DNA of 64,000 nucleotides, taken from NCBI GenBank assembly GCA_022605955.1, contig JAKCOZ010000005.1, positions 8,367,501-8,431,500 on the forward strand, given 5' to 3'. Both the position numbers and the translations under genes were made by a program. The stretch comes from Rallus limicola. Lineage: Eukaryota; Chordata; Aves; Gruiformes; Rallidae. The notes beneath the pieces were generated by a model, which worked only from the letters and a program-made list of their open reading frames with translations, searched no databases and was not told where the DNA came from. Position 1 is the stretch's first letter. Each line of letters opens with the position of its first letter. This document shows positions 51,901 to 62,060 of this stretch, one piece after another.

Positions 51901-54900
51901 CCAAATACATTAAATGTTTTCTTTACAAATACACCATTAAGGATCTATTCAAATCCCCAGTAGATATTCTAGGTATATCATAGAGCCTTCTCAAGACTCA
52001 GGTACCATGACCAAGCTGTCCACCTCAAGCATTCATCTGCACATCACACAAGGCCTGTCTTTTTCAGACCAAGTGAATGTACAGCTCCTTAGAAAGATTG
52101 CTAAAGACCTTAAAACTTGAAATGTTAAGGAATTGGGTTAAGAATAGCAAGCACTGTTTTGGATGCAATAACCACATCTTCCTACTTAAAAGTGATAAAC
52201 TGGTTTTTAATTTTTGTTTTCTGCTTTTACTTTTGAATGTGACTCATGCCAAAGATCAGTGGTTCCATATGAGAATAAGGTAAGTCCACCTGGTAACTGC
52301 TATGTAAACATGAATTTTATGAACGATGGGTAAAATTCTTTAGTAATTTTTGCTCTAGCAGACTTGAAGCAGGATAAAAGAAGATGAAGAGCCCATAGAG
52401 AGTACTTTCATAAGCTAAGGTTTCTCAAACTTTAAATACCTGAAACAAGGCGTTTAAAGTGAATTATTTTCATCAAACACCACCAGCTGTTTTCTGAAAT
52501 TCAAACTATCTCTGGTTGGTATTAGTTGGCACGCAAATTAACTTTATTTATTTATGTATTTATGGACATCAATACAAAGCTTTGGTTATTGTACATTATA
52601 CAATTACTGCTCATTTCTTTGGAAGGAAAGAATGAGGAAAGAGGGAACTGAACTGTAACTTAGAAATGACATTCAAACTCAAGCTATTATTTTGAAGACA
52701 GTCAATATTATGTTAATGTTAATCTGGACAGAAATAGCCCTTTAAATAAAAAAAAAAGTACTTTTCTTGTTGGTGACAGTCTCACTTGGTATTTCAAAGG
52801 AGTTGGGTTTTCACATGCAATAAGAAATTTTCATTTGCATTACACATGGTAACAGAATCCTCTGAAAACCATATGCATTACAACCAAGAAAAAGAAAATG
52901 TAAAAAAACCCCCCAACATATCAAAAACATGCAATTGAAACAACTATGAGGAAGAGTGGAATAAAGATGGCATGACCAAAGTCTGAGTTTATTTATGCCT
53001 TAGGCACTGTAGTCCTCAGCCATTTTGCTTATGACAATCTACTTTTTGCACACTCCTCTTGGCCAGAAATACCAAAATAAAATGTACTTTGGAATTCAGT
53101 CACAAATAATAACCCATATTTTGGCCAAAACAGAAAGCAGTGTTTGCACAACAGTTACAGATAATTTTTTTCTTCACCTACAATACTTTGCTTTCTACGT
53201 ATATATTTTTTGTGTGGTTTCCTTACAAATTTATGTTAATTGAAAAATCACTGTTATTTTCATAAGATTGGAAATACTAATCCTTAAATTTGAAAAATTA
53301 CAATAAAACATTGTTTTATTAAACACATTCCTAGTTATAGCAAACATGGTAACATTGCTCTGTTTTCCTACAAATTGACATTTTAACCCTTTCCAAGTAT
53401 TTGATGGGGCCATCTCACAGTTTCCTGGTTCAGAGTACTTTCCATCACTTTCTACCCCAAGATCAAAAATCAAAAGCATAACAAACACTATTGAGACAAG
53501 AAGACCCATATGGATGTCCATCTTCCATGGACATGCAAAGTCATCCTATTCTCAACTTTTCAGTAAACAGCCCTGAACTCCTATTCCAATGCATATGATA
53601 CAGACCACTAGTTGAGGAAATATAACTTCCTAAAAGTTTTGGTTTTTATTTTTCTGCATTACATATATATCTAATTCACAGATTTGTTCTACTGTGCAAT
53701 GGCATGTTTGAATTTGCTATTATCTGAAAATGAGAACATGATATAATTATGAAGCATCATACTTTTATTAAAATGTGGTGGTATTTAAAAGAGCATTTAA
53801 TGGAGGTAGCACTCAGCTCCTGCTGAGAACTACTATGAATATGATGCTTAACCCTTTTTGCTTCTTAATAACTCACCATCAATGTCTTTCTAACTTATAC
53901 TCACAGACCTCTATCTAAAAAGCATCAATGAAAAATATAATCCTTGTAGATAGAGTTTTTTTAATCTTTGCCCACCAACATTTTAATGAAAGATCTCTTT
54001 AGCCTACCTGTTTTCTAATACTAAGAAAGTAGGAACATGTCAACTACTTTGTCTGGCAAAATACAAGGTAAGTTGACCCATTTATTTACAGACTGAACAA
54101 GGCCAATCCATTTCATGCTGCAGCACTTACCCTTAGCACAGATCCTGTGCATGAGCAGTCAGTCCATTACAATATGTACAAGTGACCTTTAATTGCATTA
54201 ATGGCTTTGTTGCATGTTCTTCCATTGAGACAACACAATTATGGTATAAATATTTCTAAACAACATAATTATTTGGGTTGTTTTTAAAAGAAGAGTTCTG
54301 TTTACTGACAAGGAACTGCAGATGCACTGGATTATAAATATTAAAGTTTTAAAAAATTGAACGGAGCCTTCATATTATACCTGTATAATGCCAAACAACC
54401 CGTAAAAACAAATTAATTAAGAAATAATTATTACAAATAAATTATTACAAATAATTATTACAAATTTTCATATGCACTCTCAAGGTTTATGGCACCTTCC
54501 TGTACTCATCTTCAGAATATAAAAATAATCTAGTTCACATTATTGAGTATTATCCAATAAGAAAGTGATATTTTCAAATGAAACTTTTCCACAGGTTGAC
54601 AAGATAAAAGAATTCTGAGATTCCATATAACACATAAAACTTATTCCTTGATTTCAGTTCTATGCACCATTAGCAATCACAGGCATTTTTTCTTTTTAAA
54701 TAGGAGCACTCCAAGTATTGTTTTACCTCAAGTTATTATAATTTAAAAATATCTACCAAAACTTTATCTAAATTGTACTGTCACAATTTTAAACACATTT
54801 ATTTATTCAAAATTGTTTGAAAGAATGTAATACATTTTTGACAGGCAGTCTTTTACAATATTGAAATCAAATCCTTGATTTCATCAAACCCTTCATATTC

Positions 54901-55962
54901 TGTGCCTTATTCCTGGAAGGCTCATGCCAAAATGATTTAGTTTGATTTTCTTTAACAATGGTAGGTTGGCTTGACAGCATCTGACAAAACAATTCATCGA
55001 AGAACACCATACCAGGTAAAGAGAACCTGAACTGGCTACTAGATGAAATAATGCAGAAAGGAGCTTGGAATTATGACAGAATTAGTTTTGTGGGAGAATC
55101 TTTTTACAGTATTATTATTAATTGTAGATTAAGAAAATGTTATGGTGTTATAATTATAATCTTTCGATCTACATTTAAATTACCCAGTGGTAATTTCTTT
55201 ATTAATATCATAGGAAAAATGGACAGGAAAAATCAATGCAACAGTGGTTTGACTGGCATAAATTTCAGCTACATTTTATTAGAATGTTTTACCTCTCTCT
55301 GTTAGAAAGTTTAGTTTTATATGTAGATTTCCCTGCACGTGAGTCCCTGAGCTGAAGTGGAGCATGCAGTACTAGAGTTTGCTGGTTCAATCTGCTCAGG
55401 GCAGTTTGAAGAGACAGTTTTCCATGGGTAAGTCCCAAGGGTACTTGTGTTCTCAAATACACGGGGATGAGAGGCCCCAAAGATTTTATTACTTTAAAAA
55501 ACTAAAGAAATACCCTTTCTGTAACCCTTCAGAGAAGTTCTGTCTCACCTTTGAATCGATAATACCTGTAAAGTTTCATTCATGGGCCCAGCACTGGACA
55601 GCTGGCAGTCACAACTGTGTTACCCTCTGATTTGGGAAAAGCAGCTTCCATTATGAAGTTTGTAAGGCCCTAAGATGGGGTCTAGTCTAGCAATGTCAAC
55701 AGTGCAAGATCTTAAAGTACAGAATTACTTTTATCTATAGACAAAGGTATATTGACTAAGCTCCCAGTATGACAACAGGTGTCGGATCACCTATTGTTAG
55801 CTTTGGTGTTACACCGTGCGAATGGTATATCAGTGAACAGGAATTCATTCCCATATTTTGCTGACTGATTGTTATCACCTTACTTAAATTTCTAATAAAC
55901 CAATTTTTTGCCTTTGCTAGCTATCCAGCTCACAAATTCTTCAACATATTTCATCAATGTCA
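48971..55962. other. Intron, no gene seen, 7 kb
   Basis: AT-rich intron. Only the 54.4 kb tandem repeat is distinct. The frame at 53231-53521 (minus, 96 codons) begins with a hydrophobic stretch but shows no other gene features. Confidence 0.7.
54423..54465 (+). repeat. Three tandem copies of an ATTATTACAAAT unit
   Basis: AATAATTATTACAAAT, AAATTATTACAAAT and AATTATTACAAAT follow each other with a period of about 14 bp. AT-rich minisatellite-like stretch. Confidence 0.85.
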
Positions 55963-55984
55963 TCATTCTGTGATTCTATGATTC
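55963..55984 (+). mobile_element. CR1 3' terminal repeat only
   Basis: CATTCTGTGATTCTATGATTC is the diagnostic CR1 end sequence. I see no clear CR1 body before it, so it is either an extremely truncated insertion or an old copy whose body has decayed. A 22-base match could also arise by chance, although the octamer repeat is characteristic. Confidence 0.5.
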
Positions 55985-58119
55985 AAATATGTTTATTTAC
56001 AAAATTGCTCAACTTTATTAACATGAACGAAAATTAATCAGGATTGGGATGAGTCATTGGTGATGGCTGCTTCGAGTTTTCCTGAGTGAAGCTCATAAGA
56101 AGTGATACAGGATGTGTGCATATTTTATGTTGATTCCATGTGTGCTGGTGATGCTGTTGATTTGTTCCTCCAGAAGAAATAGTTCATGAATAGCTCTAAA
56201 CCATTATGTCCATTCCTGTTCTTTATGTGTTTAATAAACAATTACAAAATGCGCAGAGTTTTGTCACTCAGTGACATCACAATCTCCTGGGTCACTTAAG
56301 ACCACACTTGTGCTATGCTACTACTGCACTGAACCACTGCACACATCAGTCTGACTTCACCTTACCCACCTGTATGGGCAAGTAATTTACAGCAGGGACT
56401 AATTGCACTTCTCCTTTGCAAGTAAGTTTACCACAGTGTAGTCTGTACAAAATAAGCCATTAAAAGAGATAGGAAAAAAAAAAGTAGAAATACAGATTTC
56501 AGATGGAAGCTACTTAAGATATATTTCCTGTTTTTAATTGCCAAACTCACCGTGTTAAAAGAGTTTTAAGCCTGCTTCCAAATACCAATGCTGGACATGT
56601 AACATCATCTGCAGTTGCAATTCAATCTTACTTATTTTGGCAAGCATTAATTTTCTTATAGTCCTTTGCTGATAAATGAAGAAAGGACGTTAGTTTAATG
56701 CCTTTGGAATCATATATTTATTTTTAATTCTGTACAGACTCAATGGCTGGGTTTTGTGATTACATTTCCTTCCAAAGACCACCTTTTGCTCTGGCAATTA
56801 CCATTGAGGAAAAATGCACTGCAGAGCGCTCCATAGTTCCATATTGTATCTGTCTACTACTGAGAAATGAGAGACTTTCCTGCCACAGCACTCCTCTAAT
56901 TCTGACTTTCTTCTCCTCCTGTTAGGCAATGCCTCTCAGAAAACAATCTCCTGAACTCATACATTAAGCTCTGTATACGTACTGAATTTTTCTGTGTGGC
57001 AATTCCTTATGAATAGTAGTATATGCCACTTTGTCTTCAAGCTGAGCTGTCTTTTTGAAAGAGTTTTATTCTTGCTTGCACAGGTGTTACATAGGCATTA
57101 CATAGCCATAGCTGGCTCTTACTTGGGTATTGATCCAAATAAAATAAATGCACAGCTATTTCTTAAACTGTATTATAAAACTTGTAGGAAAAACCTTATT
57201 CTCTGTAGTCTTAACAATTGACTGTTACCCAAAGACTTAAAAAATCAGCAGTAAAGCAAAACTAGGGATTTAAGAAACACCCCAACCTAGCAAACTTTCC
57301 TATTTGCAAATATTTAGCTGAATTTATCAGAAGTTTTTACTTTAAATACATAATGTCAGAGGTTTATGTTGACCAGACAGTAACAAAGGGAGTTAATCAA
57401 ATATGAATCTTCTCCAACTGTCTTGTCAAACCAGGTAATGATGTCCTGCCAGCCAAACTCAGAGGGAACATGTGAAACAAATACAAAAGCAAACAGGCCT
57501 TGAGCTGCCCAAGGGAAAGTCAGCAAGATGGCAATTTCAATCATTTGGAATAATACTAAAGCAGCCTTAGGCTTTTCTCAGAATGGAAACATGTCACTGT
57601 TACTGCAATATTTCAACAAATCAGACTGCAAAAGAAAGGAACACTTATGTAATCACAGCAGTGGAACGGCGCTTTACTCAATGGTGAGGTGGAAAATAAT
57701 TAAGAGGAAATTCCCTTTTTGCAAGCAATTTTAGATGTACCAAAATGACAATGTTTCCCTAGAGACTGCAAGAAGTGAAAAAAAAATAATAAAAAATAAC
57801 CAAATTTAGACAGAGATTCCTTTAGTTTTGATACAGGAGGCTTTGGAACAAGATAAAGTACTATCAAATAAAACCATGGACATAATGTTCCTACAGAATG
57901 TATCAAATGTTGACAAAATTTACATTCAGAGCTACAAACAAAGTGAAGAGTGCTTCAAGAACAATTCTCCTGAAAAGTTTTGTTAGGATGAACAAGTTGT
58001 CATATCATTTAACTGAGAAATCAAAAAATATTTCAAATATTTGGGGAACTTACCTAATCAGTAAACTTTCAGTATGTGTCTAGTCATGTAGCCATCTTTT
58101 AGTCAATCATCAGAAAATC
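55985..58119. other. Intron, no gene seen
   Basis: AT-rich intron. The stretch 56250-56420 (TTTTGTCACTCAGTGACATCACAATC, TGGGTCACTTAAGACC) is somewhat more complex than its flanks and might be a weak regulatory element. Short open frames have no support. Confidence 0.65.
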
Positions 58120-58640
58120 AAAGGCAAATTGGCATGACTCAACCCAAACTTTAATACCGCATGATTGTGTCGTGTAAGCTTGTTTTGTGCGAGGGCTGCT
58201 GTGGTTTTAGCAGAGAGATTAACGACCGGACCTAAGCTGGCCTCCAAACCTTGCCCTGCTGATGCCTCAAGCCCTTTGAAGTCTGACCATCATACCTGGC
58301 AAAACAACAGTGGGAACTAGGCTGGTGTCAGATCTAATCAAGTTTCCTGCCTCAGCATAGCTAACTATGGGGTACACTAATTGGCCCAATTGCGGATTAT
58401 ACCTTTTGCTACAGATTCGAGACAATAATTTAGTCAAATGATGGTTTTTATCTCCTTCTAATTAAGATTCCAAAGTGGGAAGAAATAGGATTAGACAGGC
58501 TAACTTCAAAATTGTGTCCTTTAAAGTGGTATGCACATAAGATAGATCTCTGATAATACTGGATATAATAACGTACTGCTAGCAAGTAACGTGTGAAGAT
58601 TTGGGAAAGCTTGATCTAGCTACTGCACCTTTTACCACAG
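58120..58640. promoter_or_regulatory. Candidate conserved enhancer, CpG-bearing block
   Basis: Five CpGs occur between 58157 and 58228 and more follow (GCGGATTA, TTCGAG, AACGTAC, AACGTG, CACGTAAG), against very few in flanking kilobases. Motifs include the K50 homeodomain site GGATTA (58394-58399; OTX/CRX type), TCTAATCAAG, and a symmetrical AATTGG-C-CCAATT (58379-58391). It has no open frame of note and no repeat. Candidate PAX6-domain enhancer by position in the ELP4 last intron; the assignment is inference. Confidence 0.42.
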
Positions 58641-60119
58641 ACACGTAAGTTTTCCTGGAAAGTGTCTACCTCATCATTAACAAATGAAAAAAACCCCACT
58701 CATAAATATTCATTAAAACCCATTTTCATCCTGAATTAAAAAAAACCCCAACCTTTAGAATGCATTTCAGTCAATTTTATTTTGATGAATAAGATACAAG
58801 AAAAACTGAAACAGTTAAATGATTCTACAGACTATAAAGAGGCGGAGTCTTGCCCACAAAACTCCAGTCTAATAAAATGGATTTGACATTTAAGGTTTTT
58901 TTTTTTACTGATGAGAGCTAAACCATAAAGAATTATTTAATTGGTGAGCAATCCAGAGACAAGAAAAGCCATGTCCCATGCCTGTATTTTAAACGGTAAA
59001 AATAAAAGGTCTAGTGATGAAAACCCTTTTTGGAAAAAATTTGCCATAAGTTATAGGTTGTGTATTTCTGACTTTTCTAATGTAATTTGATTTTAAAGAG
59101 GCATTTTAAGTAGAGGTCAATATTCTTACCCTAAATTGTGTAGATAACTAAGCAGAAACTTTCAAAAATGACAATGTACTCAAAATATATTTTTGTTTCA
59201 CATTTAAGCCACATACTAAAGGAGCCATAAACGTAGTCATACTTTCTGTAAAGCATATTGTTGTTTGCAATGCACACTGTTTTAATGCTTTATGTTTTTA
59301 CCACCAGAACCAAACCTGTCTGCTGACTCATCACATTCTAACTGCAGAAACCCATTTTAGAAGACTATATTCACATCCCTTTTTAATTCAATTTTCCCTT
59401 GCTCCCATTTTCTTATTGACCTCATTGCTCTAGTCAGCTTAGCTGTAGTCTGCCTCCCCTAATAGTATGAGGAAGAAAAACATATGTATTATAGATAAGT
59501 GAAATGTGTACGGGAAGATCACAGTAGGACAGTGATCTAACATGTTCAAAAAGGGCTAGTTTGTGTCAGTTCAGCTTACAGAAAGCATATCTCTAACAAA
59601 ACCTGAAGTTATTCAAAAGGGATTGCAGCTGAGCAATGGAGGGAGAAATTATACATGTGGGCCATCTATGCATGTCTTGGGCATCATGATGTTTCAAGAG
59701 TTCCACTACACACGTTTCCAGTGACTCTGCCCCATGGCTAATTCAATTCATTTACAGAGCCTCCTGCTAAGGCTTGAGTTTCTTAGTTTTTTGTGGTTTT
59801 TTTATTTTTTATTCCAAATTACATCACAAATTTGAATCCCAATATTATGAGTCAGGATTCATCGTGAGGAACTCCCCCCCCCAGTATTCTAATTCATGGC
59901 TATAATAAGTGAGAATTTACTATGCTGCGAAATGAGAGTGCACGCTTCTCTGCACTTCTAAAACCAGTAAGATCACTTGTATTTTAAACACAAACAAGGA
60001 CTATTAAGGTTTTTGTTTCTAATGCACTTCTCAAAAGCAGCTGTTAAAATGGTTTAATACCTCACAATGACTGGTTTCCCTAACCACATTCTCTGGAAAG
60101 TGAGAAACATTAAAAAGGC
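58641..60119. other. Intron between two candidate enhancers
   Basis: Mostly AT-rich, with AAGAGGCGGAGTC (a GC-box-like site) near 58838 and the C9 run. No transposon or coding segment recognised. Complexity rises towards 60 kb. Confidence 0.65.
59874..59882 (+). repeat. C9 homopolymer
   Basis: Nine consecutive C in the context AACTC(C)nAGTATTC, between the 58.1 kb and 60.1 kb candidate regulatory blocks. Confidence 0.85.
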
Positions 60120-60720
60120 ATGGCTTTGGGAAAAAAGCCCTCCTGCACATATTTGCCTTTAAGTGGCTTCTGAAGAGGATACTTCTAGTTGAGAAACTTC
60201 TAGCACTCATGCAGAGATGACCTGCGTGAAGAACTGGCTGTCTGATTAACTATTAACTACTCTCAATAGGATTAGATAATTAAAGACATTGATGACCATT
60301 AATTAGGAGGAGGGCACCTTAATTTGTCACTTGATAGGGCCCTTTCAATGATTTATAGGTTAGGGCTACTTGCAATTGTGAAGGGGAGGAGGCAGTGAAG
60401 AGAGGGAACCCTTAAGTTACCTTATCAAGTGGCCAGCTAAAAAGGGCAGAGGGTCAAATAAGGGCCAAAGTGGTCACTTAAGGGTGAAGTCCCAAACACC
60501 AAAGCAGTGCCAAGCCACATTGACCATCATTTGGTGATGGAGTAAAAAATATGCTAATTTATTGGTGGCAATTCTCTCTTTTTATGGTTTCAAGCAGTTA
60601 AGACAAGTGGCCTGCTTAAGAGCTTTTCATTTGAAAAGAGATTAAACAAAATGGTTTGTCAGGGATGCTTGGCTGTTTTATGTCTTTGTTAAAAAAAATT
60701 TGCCCAGACTGTACCGATGA
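60120..60720. promoter_or_regulatory. Candidate conserved enhancer with NK2 and PAX6-type motifs
   Basis: Seen: about 600 bases of complex, repeat-free sequence with four copies of the NK2 homeodomain motif TNAAGTG on either strand (60159-60165, 60328-60334, 60425-60431, 60475-60481), plus a near match at 60603-60609. TTCACGCA, the 5' core of the PAX6 paired-domain site, occurs on the minus strand at 60223-60230. ATGCTAAT (POU-like) is at 60551-60558 and a TAATTA-type site is near 60300. Known: the last ELP4 intron carries PAX6 enhancers in mammals, including SIMO, which is bound by PAX6 itself. Inferred: this is a PAX6 downstream enhancer candidate about 0.7-1.3 kb from the ELP4 exon. Conservation is assumed from appearance, and I do not know which mammalian element it would match. 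Confidence 0.5.
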
Positions 60721-61239
60721 CTATCACATCACCCCAAAAGCCATCTCCCATCTCCAAGCATTACTTGGTTAATAAATACATCAGCTCTAATTGCTTAATA
60801 GTGCTATGTTCATTTGCTCTTTAGCAAGATTAAAATGAAATACATCTTTTGTATTACTGCCTTCTATCAGGACTGTCTGCATAAAGGTCACAGAAAAAAG
60901 TTTAAATTTAGTAGGAAATTTACTTAAGGACATTAGTGTAAATGATACTGTGTTTAAAATGACATAAAAGAGCGAAAGGTGATTTCAGTAATGCAAAGAA
61001 AATGGTTTCTGAATACTGATAAGGACACTTATCCCTCATACCACACACAATTTTAGGCAGCATTATACATTAAAATCCCTCTTCTGGGGTAATAACATGT
61101 AGCTACTTTCCCACCCACTAACACAAGTAAGAGCAAGTCATTAACATTTAATTAAATATGCTCCTGACATCCTTAGAAACATGTCATGCTTTGTTATTGA
61201 AGGTTGTGGCCTACTTTCTATGTACATTTTAAACCAAAA

Positions 61240-61450
61240 TAAACTATTTATAACGGACCGATTTAGTGTAGCAAAAGAGACATCTTTAATTAGGAGGCAT
61301 ACTACAGTATTTTATAAAGCCGCTCTGAACAGCAAAACCAGAATGAGATGAATTTACAACATCCGATGCACAATTTATGCATTTCACAAAACGAAACATA
61401 AGAGATGGGATTAGCTCCACCTTTAGGGTTATAAATAGTGAAACAAAACT
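61240..61450. promoter_or_regulatory. Candidate conserved non-coding block in the intron next to the ELP4 exon
   Basis: Complex sequence with several CpGs (ACGGACCGATTT, GCCGCTC, ATCCGATG, AAACGAAAC) in a CpG-poor setting, and homeodomain-type sites (TTAATTAGGAGG at 61286-61297, ATTTATGCAT near 61374). It lies just downstream of the exon donor in transcript direction, so it could also act on ELP4 splicing. No repeat similarity seen. Confidence 0.35.
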
Positions 61451-61454
61451 GTTT

Positions 61455-61461
61455 CTCTTAC
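61455..61461 (-). other. ELP4 intron 9 splice donor
   Basis: The minus-strand sequence GAG|GTAAGAG is a near-ideal U2-type donor. It lies straight after the in-frame codons ATT GAG, so the exon leaves a phase-0 junction, as expected from the human protein, where an arginine codon follows. Confidence 0.9.
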
Positions 61462-61568
61462 CTCAATGGTGAACAGCTTCCTTTTTAATCTAAAAGCAAG
61501 GTCCTTCGTGTCTGATACATCACAGATCAAGCTATTAAGCCGAGGAATCTGATGTACATGAACCAAAC
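61462..61568 (-). CDS. ELP4: ELP4 next-to-last coding exon (exon 9 in human numbering), partial CDS
   Basis: Seen: read on the minus strand, this 107-bp segment has two bases completing a glycine codon (GT), then 35 codons ending at a GAG|GTAAGAG donor, so the 3' junction is phase 0. The peptide starts [15 protein letters not shown] and ends [15 protein letters not shown] pyrimidine-rich tract ending CCACAAG precedes it. Known: this matches the C-terminal part of human ELP4 as I remember it ([29 protein letters not shown]), with mostly conservative changes. ELP4 is a RecA-fold subunit of the Elp4-5-6 ring of Elongator, which works with the Elp1-2-3 catalytic subcomplex on wobble-uridine modification of tRNA. 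Family knowledge places this piece just before the short last exon that starts RLH in human. Inferred: the gene runs right to left, with earlier exons beyond position 64000 and the last exon before position 1. No frameshift or stop is seen. Without a search the identification rests on recalled protein sequence, but 35 in-frame codons plus both splice sites make it strong. Confidence 0.95.
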
Positions 61569-61615
61569 CTTGTGGAAAGAAAGAGTAAAGGAGGGAAAAA
61601 AATTAAGAAAATGCT
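61569..61615 (-). other. ELP4 intron 8 splice acceptor and polypyrimidine tract
   Basis: On the minus strand the 40-odd bases before the exon are mostly T and C (several T runs, CCCTCC, CTTTCTTTCC) and end in CACAAG at the exon edge. The AG is at 61569-61570. This is a standard vertebrate U2-type acceptor and fixes the 5' edge of the exon, because the preceding glycine codon is completed across it. Confidence 0.9.
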
Positions 61616-61619
61616 GTCA

Positions 61620-62060
61620 TCCGGATGCATAAATTAGAGTCTTACAGCAGAAATCTGTATATTTACACACACTCATCCTCCCCTTTTTAAACTGGAGCTT
61701 ACTACCAGGAGCAATGAAGCAAACGGTGCGATTATACTCAAGTAATCAAGCAGAATAAGATAAACAGAAATCCTTGTGCGGGGAAAACTAATTGCACTTT
61801 GGTACAGAAGTACAGATGTAAAGAAGGATCTTAATTCTTGTCAAAACTACAGCCGGTTTGTGTGTGATTTTCTCTTGTATTTACAGTAAGCAAATATGGC
61901 TATCACCTTGCATGCTGCCCACGGCACCACTGAGTGATCTTTATTTTATTAAATGCACCAGTAAGCAGCCAGCAAAACAAGGCTTATGGGTTACTGATAA
62001 CCACTGAAGCTCTAATGAGAAGTACTTCGCATTGCACCCTGAAAATGACTTTCAGAAGAG
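61620..62060. promoter_or_regulatory. Candidate conserved non-coding block in intron 8
   Basis: A run of complex sequence starting about 50 bases upstream of the exon acceptor. CpGs are frequent (ATCCGG, ACGGTGCGATT, GTGCGGGG, GCCGGTTT, CACGGCACC, TTCGCATTG, ACCGATTT) and TAAT-type motifs are present (CTAATTGCAC, CTTAATTC, CTAATGAG). It resembles conserved vertebrate non-coding DNA rather than decayed intron. The role is unknown; an enhancer or splicing regulator is possible. Confidence 0.38.

Larger units (their letters stand above)
1..61461 (-). other. ELP4: ELP4 last intron (intron 9 in human numbering), right part, at least 61.4 kb
   Basis: All sequence left of the exon is read as one intron because no further ELP4 exon was found on the minus strand. 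In particular I looked for the final exon (expected to begin near RLH.PPDLS and end near KKHLDF) and did not see it. In mammals this intron is very long and contains distant PAX6 enhancers, with PAX6 itself beyond the ELP4 3' end in the opposite orientation. The intron here is AT-rich and poor in transposons. The last exon could be missed by eye, so the intron extent is less certain than the exon. Confidence 0.8.
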
